This document shows, one piece after another, positions 24,687 to 30,997 of a stretch of DNA of 30,997 nucleotides (the stretch's first letter is position 1; each line of letters starts with the position of its first letter). Under the pieces are notes generated by a model. That model was given only the letters and a program-made list of their open reading frames with translations. It was not told where the DNA came from and ran no database searches. The stretch spans positions 1-30,997 of the forward strand of contig CAZSHX010000059.1 of the NCBI GenBank assembly GCA_964606895.1, in the 5' to 3' direction. Position numbers and translations under genes: made by a program. This DNA comes from CAZSHX01 sp964606895 (GTDB lineage: Bacteria > Bacteroidota > Ignavibacteria > Kapaibacteriales > UBA2268).

Positions 24687-24720
24687 AAATCCATCTCCCC
24701 AAAAGAGATGGATTTTTTTT
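24687..24720. terminator. Bidirectional terminator between convergent genes
   Basis: ATCCATCTC (24689-24697) pairs with GAGATGGAT (24705-24713), flanked by an A-run on the left and eight or more T residues on the right. It serves the Spy-like gene and, in the other direction, radC, whose stop abuts it. Confidence 0.9.
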
Positions 24721-25448
24721 TAGAGCAAGCCCTTTTGGGCAAAACTCGTGTAGCTTTCGGTTCCGATTATCAAATGGTCAATAACGGCAATTCCGATAAG
24801 TTCCCCTGCTTTGACCAGTTGCTTAGTCAGGGCAATGTCTTCTTTGGAAGGTTCGATGCTCCCGGATGGATGATTGTGTAGCAAAACTATCGAGGCGGCA
24901 CTTTCGGTGATTGCGATTCTGAAAACTTCACGCGGATGCACAATTGTTGAGTTCAGCGAACCTTCGCTGACAATGACTTCACGCATTATCTGATTGCCGG
25001 AGTTAAGAAGGAGAACTCTGAAAATTTCTTTTCTTTCGCCTTTCAATCTTGAAATGTAGTATTTGGCAATATCTTCGGGAGTACGGATAACAATTTTTTC
25101 TTTAATTGGTTCGGCATCAATTCTTTTGCTGAGTTCGAAAGCCGCCGCCAATGTGATTGACCTTGCGGGTCCCAGTCCTTTTACTTTTTTATATTCGCTG
25201 AAATCGCAGGTGGCAAGCCTCGAAAGATTGTCGTGCAACCCCAAAAGTTCACGGGCAATATCAAGGGCAGTATAGCTTTTGGTTCCGCTGTTAATCAAAA
25301 TTGCAAGAAGTTCTGCATCCGAAAGAAACCTTGCTCCATGCTTTGCAAGGCGTTCGCGGGGACGTTCGTCCTCACGCCAGTCCTTAATTGTTTTGTATGC
25401 CGTGGGAATTTGCTTGTTGTTGTAGTCTGAATTTTCTTCGGGCATCAT
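24720..25448 (-). CDS. radC: RadC family JAB/MPN-domain protein
   Basis: A 242-aa RadC-type protein: an N-terminal UPF0758 helical/HhH part (RPRERLAKHGARFLSDAELL, KVKGLGPARS) and a C-terminal JAMM metalloprotease-like domain with E in REVIVSEGSL and the zinc motif LLHNHPSGSIEPSKED (H-x-H-x-n-S-x2-D). The historical link to DNA repair is disputed and the activity is not established. ATG 25448 overlaps the cutA stop as ATGA. Starting at 25475 would add nine residues within cutA, which is less likely. Confidence 0.92.
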   Translation of the reverse strand: MMPEENSDYNNKQIPTAYKTIKDWREDERPRERLAKHGARFLSDAELLAILINSGTKSYTALDIARELLGLHDNLSRLATCDFSEYKKVKGLGPARSITLAAAFELSKRIDAEPIKEKIVIRTPEDIAKYYISRLKGERKEIFRVLLLNSGNQIMREVIVSEGSLNSTIVHPREVFRIAITESAASIVLLHNHPSGSIEPSKEDIALTKQLVKAGELIGIAVIDHLIIGTESYTSFAQKGLL

Positions 25449-25777
25449 GAATCTTTCAAAGTTTCTTTCATCCATGCAAGATAAGACTCAGAAGCAGAAT
25501 TCATTTCGACTGCAACAATTTCAGGAACTTCATCGGTATGAATTTCTTTTATTCTGCTCTCCAATTCATTCAGCAAAAGCTCGGAAGTCTTTATTAATAA
25601 TGTAAATTCATGCCTTTCGATAACCTCATCCTTCCATCCGAAAATGGACAGATTATTGGGAATTATCGTACAACATGCGGCAAGTTTTTCGTTAATCAGC
25701 ACTTTTGCCAGCTGATAAGAATTGTCGTAAGAATTATTTGTTACAAAAACTATACGAAAGTTAGTTGCTTTTTCCAT
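25445..25777 (-). CDS. cutA: CutA1 divalent-cation tolerance protein
   Basis: A 110-aa protein matching CutA1, a trimeric ferredoxin-fold protein resembling PII. Recognisable: FVTNNSYDNSYQLAKVLINEKLAACCTIIP, FGWKDEVIERHEFTLLIKT and HTDEVPEIVAVEM, which correspond to the conserved family strands. Copper tolerance is the reported E. coli role, but the general function is debated. It is co-transcribed with radC through a four-base overlap. The divergent neighbour begins 62 bases upstream. Confidence 0.93.
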   Translation of the reverse strand: MEKATNFRIVFVTNNSYDNSYQLAKVLINEKLAACCTIIPNNLSIFGWKDEVIERHEFTLLIKTSELLLNELESRIKEIHTDEVPEIVAVEMNSASESYLAWMKETLKDS

Positions 25778-25839
25778 TCTTTTTCCAATATTTGTATTTT
25801 AGAGATATGCAAATTTCGAATAACAAAAATAAATAAAAA

Positions 25840-26118
25840 ATGATTGAATTACTAATCTTTCACGTACACATCGTTGCCGCTCTTTATGCCTTCACAAAAA
25901 ACTGGCAAAACAGAGGCTTAAAAGATGGTTTGCTTGGCGTTATCATCATAGGACTGATTTTTACAATCGGTTGGGCTTTGACCAGTCCCGTTGCTCATTT
26001 TATTATGCCTGACAAATGGGTTTCTCTTTATTTTACTAAAGATACTCTGTCGCTCTGTCTTCTTGCCGGTCCTGAATCAGTGTTTTTCTATTTGTTTTTT
26101 GTTAAAGACAGAGAATAA
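25840..26118 (+). CDS. Small membrane protein (92 aa) preceding the synthetase fusion
   Basis: Unrecognised. Three hydrophobic segments are visible: IELLIFHVHIVAALYAF, LLGVIIIGLIFTIGWALTSP, and LCLLAGPESVFFYLFF, separated by short polar loops, so it is probably an inner-membrane protein. A His-x-His pair (FHVHIV) lies in the first segment. Its stop is two bases before the start of the 1547-aa gene, so the two are almost certainly co-transcribed and translationally coupled, and the small protein may anchor or act with the large enzyme. That link is inference. Confidence 0.65.
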   Translation: MIELLIFHVHIVAALYAFTKNWQNRGLKDGLLGVIIIGLIFTIGWALTSPVAHFIMPDKWVSLYFTKDTLSLCLLAGPESVFFYLFFVKDRE

Positions 26119-26120
26119 AA

Positions 26121-29100
26121 ATGGGAGATTCAGGAAGTAATCTTGCAACCCTTCTTCTAAGCTGGAACCTTAATGTTGGAAAATCTCCAACCCCCGAACT
26201 TGCTTTGGCAATTCTGGATGCTTTGGAAGATAGTTCGAATTCTACCGTAACAGAATTTTTTCATGAGAAATTTTGGATGGATATTCTTAATGAAATGTCA
26301 GACCCGAGATTTCTTACAATTTTGCCCGATGATGATTCAAGAATCCGCTGGGCTGAAGTTGCATTTAAAATTATCAGACTGACTAATTTCAATCTCTTGA
26401 ATTTGTTCGAATACAGAGTTGATAAAAATCATGAGAAGCCGCTATTCATTGAAATTCACGGTGAAAAGAAAATATCCCGGACTTACGGTCAGGTATTTGA
26501 TTATACAAAAAGCATTGCCTCGAGTTTTTATCAACTTTCACCAACAAAACCAAAAGTTGCAATATTTTGTGACAATTCTTATAATGGTGCCTGCGTTGAC
26601 CTTGCTTGTTTGTTCTATGATATATTGGTTGTTCCGCTTAATATTCATTTCAAAGAAAAAGAGCTATCGGATATTTTCTCAAGGGTTAGTTTTGATTTGG
26701 TTATAACCGATAACGAAGAGAGATTTGATACTATCAGAAAAACCATTAGTCTAATCAATTATCAACCGCAAATAATTCTTACGGACTCTTCCCTGAAAGA
26801 AAAAATTGACGATGTCCTGTTTCTGGACGACCTGACTTCAAATATTTCAAAAGATGAACAAGATTCTATTTTGAGCAAAAGAGAGATACTGAAACTGAAT
26901 CAGGTGGCAACTATTATGTTTACTTCGGGAAGCACGGGTAAGCCCAAAGGTGTATGCTTTTCGCAGTATAATCTTGTCTCAAAGCGTTTTGCACGAGCCG
27001 CCGCACTTCCTGAGTTAGGGAATAACGAACTAATACTTTGCTATTTGCCTCTTTATCATACTTTCGGCAGATTTTTGGAAATGCTTGGTATGATTTTTTG
27101 GAACGGAACTTATGTTTTTGCAGGAACACAATCAATTGATTCTCTTTTTTACATATTCAGCAATTTTAATCCAAGCGGATTTGTAAGTGTTCCGATTCGT
27201 TGGGAACAGCTTTATGAATTAAGCTATAACAAAATGGCTGTTTCCGAAAACGAGCAAACCCAAAAAATGATTTTCCGTTCTATTGTCGGGACAAATTTAC
27301 GTTGGGGACTTTCTGCCGCAGGTTATCTTAATCCCAAGGTTTTCAGATTCTTCCATAAATTTGGGGTTGAACTCTGCAGTGGATTCGGCATGACCGAAGG
27401 AACCGGCGGATTGACTATGACTCCTCCCCGAAGATATAAAGAAAACTCAATCGGCATTCCACTCCCCGGTACTTATGCAAAATTGAGTGAGGTTGGGGAA
27501 TTAAATGTCAGTGGTCATTACATTGCAAGATATCTTGAAGATGTCGGCGTTGATGGCTTGATTGAGTATCCTTTAAATCCTGAGAGTTATTATTGGTTTC
27601 CTACAGGAGATATTTTTGAAAAGGACGAAGAAGGGTATTACGAGATAGTTGACAGAATTAAGGATATTTATAAAAACAGTAAAGGTCAAACTGTTGCTCC
27701 TCAAACAGTCGAAAAAAAATTCATCGGTGTTCCCGGCATCAAACAAACCTTTCTTGTCGGTGACGGCAAACCTTATAATGTGCTGTTTATTGTTCCTGAT
27801 AATAATGAACTGATTGTATCACAATCGGCTGATAAAAACATTCTCAGACAATATTTCCGCCAAATTGTAAATTCAGCTAACCGTGAGCTTGCACCTTACG
27901 AACGGGTTATAAACTTTGATATTCTCAATCGCGATTTTTCCGAAAAGCTGAATGAGGTTACATCCAAAGGCTCGTACAACAGAAAAATAATCGAAAATAA
28001 TTTTTCGGAAACAATTGAAAAGCTCTATCTTTCTAATAATATTGTTATTCATTCCGCTAAACTTACAATCTCAATTCCAAGATGGTTTTTCAGGGATTTA
28101 GGAATTCTGGAAGACGATATAATTTTGGAAGACGACCATTTGATTAACAGACAAAGCGGCAAAAAAATTGTTTTCAAAGAGCAGAGTGATGAACTCCATA
28201 TTCAGATTGGAGACCTGATTTACCACATGAAGCATCATGAGATAAATCTCGGTCTTTTTGCACATCAGCCAAGGCTTTGGGTGGCTAATCCTTCATTGAT
28301 TCAGTTTGCTCCATGCAAAGAAGGCTGGGACAATCTGGTTGCATTTGAGTTTACAAGGGTACATCTTCCGGAAGAGATAGTCTATGATTTCAAATCTGAA
28401 CCTGCCCCGCAACCTACTAAATTCAGAGACAGGCAATTACTTCTTGTGAATTCTCTTCTATCCAATGCACTGTTTTGTGATGACGAAACTTCATGGAACT
28501 CGTTGGGAAAATTATCGGAAATCCTTGCTAAAACTGACGATAGAACTGCATCTGTTATTCGTATCCGGCTTGAAGCACTTGCTACAAATAAATCTGAAAA
28601 AATTCGCTGTCTTGCATATAAGATTCTTTTGCTCGACGAACCTACAAGTATTTACAATCGTTCTTTCCCTGCTTTCCTGTATTCAGGTTTGCCATTCCTA
28701 AATGAAGAATCCATTAAAGATATTGCTTTGACCAAACTCGAGAAACAAAGGCTTGAATCTCTCAGACAAAGACTTTTCATTTATCGCAGTGAACTCAATT
28801 TTCCATTAGAAGAAAATGTTAGAAAACAATTTGAAAATATTTTCAGACTGCTAATCAACTTTGCTGAACACCACATTGACTTTTATGGCAGTGTCCGGGC
28901 AGAGCTGACAAGCTGGATGCTACTTCAGGACGACGAAAGACTTTCTGCGGCAACTGTCAAATATCTTTTTGACCTTTCCGAAGTATATGAACAAAAACTT
29001 GCTGAAATTACTCCGATTATGTCTAATGAATTCTGGGATTCGAGAATTATCATCGAAGATGATATTGAAGAGGCAGAAAGGGATACAATCAGAAGTATTA

Positions 29101-30764
29101 TAACTGAACAAATTTTTCTCAGGCAGTCTGTCATGCTTGCTTTTGACGATTCTGATTTTTTGCCGGATTCAGTTAATCCTAAAGGTATTTGGGTTGGAAG
29201 GATATCCGGAGCTTACCATCAGAAACGGTATCGAATATCGGTGAATACTAATAAAGGTAGTCATTATGACCTTGAACTCCAGATTTACGAAAATTTAAAA
29301 GAAGAAACAAGTATAAAAACTGCACTCTGGCACATTGCCATTGCAGGATATTCTTATGATTCGCTTATACTTCCTCAGATGGGATGCTTCAAACCCGAAA
29401 TATCTACCGGTTCAATTGCCTATATAGGTGAATTGACGGCATGGGATAAAATCCGCTCACTGGCAAGCGTCAGATTGCCCGGAGGACCCAAGACAACACC
29501 GCTTGGCTGGAAAAATCTATATATCAAAGCAATGGCGGCTTTCTTTATTGCATGGAGAAACAGTTGCTATAAGATTGTGCCGGGGATTATTTCTCCGGCG
29601 AACGTGGTTGTTCCCGAAAACGATTTCTTCGAGAAAGCTACAATCCTTTCTCTAACCGGCTGGAAACTTTTTTCCGGATATGAATCATTACTTGTACCGA
29701 TGATTGAGAATTTTTATGTAAAAGTTAATTCCCTTTATCCATGGATTCGGACTCTGCTCGATATCAACTGGGTTTTTGATTCGTGCATCGAGGCACTTGG
29801 ATTGAATGATGGTGTTGATTTATTAAAAAAACTGCAAAATGAGGAAAAATTAAGCGACTTCAAATGCAACGACGGCATTACCATTCATGATAAACTGTTT
29901 TCTTATTTGCAAAACCTTAATAAAGATGGTTATTTGCCGCTTTCGTTATTTAACGCAGTTGAGAGATTTTCTAACTGGGAGAAAATGAATTTTGAAGCTG
30001 AACAAACTGCAAGGGAGCAATCTGTTTATGATATATTCGCTCTTTACCGTCTTGAAAAATTCGGAGAGGTTGTCCGATATGAATATTTCAGAAGAACCTA
30101 TTTCAAACATCATTCTGAAATAGTTGCCACTGCTTTTGCAGTTTTACTCGCAAAAATGTCAATCTCCGGTGGGAAACCTCCGATTGAACTGCCTGAACTA
30201 CCCGATTTGCAATCCGTTCTTGAAAACGAAGATGACCTTAGAGTCTTTTCGAAGATGGTATTCCCGAAATTTGAAAGCAAGAATGCTCCGGAAATATTGA
30301 AAATCAGTTATACCGAGGATGGGGTTGTACTTGTCCTCACGCATATCGTTGATAAAAACAAACAGACTTACAGCGTTCGTCCCCCAATGAATCCAATCGA
30401 AATTGGTGAACTATACAGACTATTCTACCGCGACAACTTCCCTCACGAAACTTCCGATATTGACCGTTATCTTGTTGCTGTTGATTCTAACGAAAGAGTG
30501 GTTGGAGGATTAACCTATAAACTGAATGAAAACAACGAGGCATTGATTGACGGGACTGTTGTTACAAATTCATTGAAGGGCAGGGGAATAGGTACAGCTT
30601 TGATTCATGATTTCTGTAGCCGGATGGCAAGCAATGGAGTAAAAATTATCAGAACTTATTTCCTCCTGAGAGATTTCTATATCAGTTGCGGATTCAAAAC
30701 AGATAAACGATTTGGTGCCCTGGTCAAGTTTCTGAATGAAGAAAAAGAAGACACCGCCGATTAA
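26121..30764 (+). CDS. Acyl-CoA synthetase-like / unknown / GNAT fusion protein (1547 aa)
   Basis: The N-terminal part (about 90-650) is an AMP-forming adenylate enzyme of the long-chain acyl-CoA synthetase kind: IMFTSGSTGKPKGVCFS (about 264), LYHTFGRFLEM, GFGMTEGTGG (about 420), PTGDIFEKDEEGYYEIVDR (about 493), KDIYKNSKGQTVAPQTVEK (about 515), and a possible catalytic lysine in TSKGSYNRK (about 613). The first 90 residues are helical and unassigned. The middle (about 650-1400) contains a helical stretch and a conserved-looking block with WHIAIAGYSYDSLILPQ, SIAYIGELTAWDKIRSLA and VPGIISPANVVVPE, which I cannot assign. The C-terminus (about 1420-1540) is a GNAT acetyltransferase: DRYLVAVDSNERVVGGL and the acetyl-CoA loop LKGRGIGTALI (about 1484). 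No signal peptide is present. The gene is preceded by a two-base gap from the membrane protein and followed by a hairpin. An acyl-modifying role is plausible; the pathway is unknown. Confidence 0.82.
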   Translation: MGDSGSNLATLLLSWNLNVGKSPTPELALAILDALEDSSNSTVTEFFHEKFWMDILNEMSDPRFLTILPDDDSRIRWAEVAFKIIRLTNFNLLNLFEYRVDKNHEKPLFIEIHGEKKISRTYGQVFDYTKSIASSFYQLSPTKPKVAIFCDNSYNGACVDLACLFYDILVVPLNIHFKEKELSDIFSRVSFDLVITDNEERFDTIRKTISLINYQPQIILTDSSLKEKIDDVLFLDDLTSNISKDEQDSILSKREILKLNQVATIMFTSGSTGKPKGVCFSQYNLVSKRFARAAALPELGNNELILCYLPLYHTFGRFLEMLGMIFWNGTYVFAGTQSIDSLFYIFSNFNPSGFVSVPIRWEQLYELSYNKMAVSENEQTQKMIFRSIVGTNLRWGLSAAGYLNPKVFRFFHKFGVELCSGFGMTEGTGGLTMTPPRRYKENSIGIPLPGTYAKLSEVGELNVSGHYIARYLEDVGVDGLIEYPLNPESYYWFPTGDIFEKDEEGYYEIVDRIKDIYKNSKGQTVAPQTVEKKFIGVPGIKQTFLVGDGKPYNVLFIVPDNNELIVSQSADKNILRQYFRQIVNSANRELAPYERVINFDILNRDFSEKLNEVTSKGSYNRKIIENNFSETIEKLYLSNNIVIHSAKLTISIPRWFFRDLGILEDDIILEDDHLINRQSGKKIVFKEQSDELHIQIGDLIYHMKHHEINLGLFAHQPRLWVANPSLIQFAPCKEGWDNLVAFEFTRVHLPEEIVYDFKSEPAPQPTKFRDRQLLLVNSLLSNALFCDDETSWNSLGKLSEILAKTDDRTASVIRIRLEALATNKSEKIRCLAYKILLLDEPTSIYNRSFPAFLYSGLPFLNEESIKDIALTKLEKQRLESLRQRLFIYRSELNFPLEENVRKQFENIFRLLINFAEHHIDFYGSVRAELTSWMLLQDDERLSAATVKYLFDLSEVYEQKLAEITPIMSNEFWDSRIIIEDDIEEAERDTIRSIITEQIFLRQSVMLAFDDSDFLPDSVNPKGIWVGRISGAYHQKRYRISVNTNKGSHYDLELQIYENLKEETSIKTALWHIAIAGYSYDSLILPQMGCFKPEISTGSIAYIGELTAWDKIRSLASVRLPGGPKTTPLGWKNLYIKAMAAFFIAWRNSCYKIVPGIISPANVVVPENDFFEKATILSLTGWKLFSGYESLLVPMIENFYVKVNSLYPWIRTLLDINWVFDSCIEALGLNDGVDLLKKLQNEEKLSDFKCNDGITIHDKLFSYLQNLNKDGYLPLSLFNAVERFSNWEKMNFEAEQTAREQSVYDIFALYRLEKFGEVVRYEYFRRTYFKHHSEIVATAFAVLLAKMSISGGKPPIELPELPDLQSVLENEDDLRVFSKMVFPKFESKNAPEILKISYTEDGVVLVLTHIVDKNKQTYSVRPPMNPIEIGELYRLFYRDNFPHETSDIDRYLVAVDSNERVVGGLTYKLNENNEALIDGTVVTNSLKGRGIGTALIHDFCSRMASNGVKIIRTYFLLRDFYISCGFKTDKRFGALVKFLNEEKEDTAD

Positions 30765-30766
30765 GT

Positions 30767-30793
30767 CATCGGATGACTGGCAGTCATCCGATG
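30767..30793. terminator. Perfect 27-base palindrome after the fusion gene
   Basis: CATCGGATGACTG and CAGTCATCCGATG are exact reverse complements with one base between, starting three bases after the stop. It is a very stable hairpin but is not followed by a T-run, so it may be a terminator of a non-canonical kind, an mRNA 3' stabiliser or a dispersed palindromic repeat. The rest of 30765-30997 has no gene. Confidence 0.55.
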
Positions 30794-30958
30794 AGTTGAA
30801 TAAAGTTTGGATAGTTCCATCTGAAAGAATGATTCAACTACCTGTCAATTTTATCCTGAAATAGCCATGTTGGTTATGAAAAATAAATCATTTCGCTTTA
30901 AACAACGCATTGATTTTTGGTTTTTGTTTTGTATCCTGCTTTTTATATTAAATTAATG

Positions 30959-30989
30959 TTGTAAAAACATAAAAGAAGTGTTATATTTG
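30959..30989 (+). promoter_or_regulatory. Bacteroidota-type promoter at the right edge
   Basis: TTG at 30959-30961, a 20-base spacer, then TATATTTG at 30982-30989, matching the -33 TTG/TTTG and -7 TAnnTTTG elements with good spacing. It points out of the window and should drive a gene beginning just beyond it. Confidence 0.6.
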
Positions 30990-30997
30990 CATATTCT

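Overview
The window is AT-rich DNA from a bacterium of the Bacteroidota/FCB group. Three proteins end in type IX secretion (T9SS, Por) sorting domains. There are two FISUMP-domain lipoproteins, a TonB-C-type periplasmic protein, a Bacteroidota-type (subclass A2) class A beta-lactamase, and several promoters with the -7 element TAnnTTTG. The mixture fits an Ignavibacteria/Kapabacteria-like lineage as well as Bacteroidia; the exact phylum is inference. No tRNA, rRNA, CRISPR array or complete insertion sequence was seen.

Layout. 1-1900 is a small accessory patch: an HNH nuclease (possibly cut by the window edge), a 58-aa acidic protein, a decayed reading frame, a 229-aa unknown protein, and copy 1 of a repeat with nested inverted arms. 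1901-7234 (minus strand) holds a secreted GH16-type glycoside hydrolase, then a RecQ helicase gene overlapping an exported LigB/DOPA-dioxygenase-type gene. 7390-9370 is a second accessory patch: a terminator, an unknown 159-aa protein, an orphan MNT nucleotidyltransferase, a decayed frame, a 21-bp tandem repeat, and copies 2 and 3 of the nested repeat. 9371-14215 is mostly surface proteins: a T9SS ConA/lyase-like protein, two paralogous FISUMP lipoproteins with duplicated leaders, and an FG-GAP/PQQ-like T9SS protein flanked by a second copy of the 3' end of the neighbouring MOSC gene. 14221-16647 (minus) is a compact operon: TfoX-N, DUF2889-like, class A beta-lactamase, MOSC, then the FG-GAP gene. 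16971-18768 pairs a FucP-type sugar/H+ symporter with a secreted TonB-C domain protein. 19125-23343 holds an O-antigen ligase/polymerase-like membrane protein, an Ig-like lipoprotein and a YihY/BrkB membrane protein. 23544-25777 holds a lipoprotein with two Spy-like repeats, then overlapping cutA and radC. 25840-30764 is a two-gene unit: a small membrane protein and a 1547-aa protein combining an acyl-adenylate synthetase, a long unassigned middle and a C-terminal GNAT acetyltransferase.

The best candidates for something undescribed are the 1547-aa fusion with its small membrane partner, the three-copy nested inverted repeat whose pairing arms are conserved while the sequence between them drifts, and the duplication scar around the FG-GAP gene. 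Family assignments rest on motif recognition from sequence alone.
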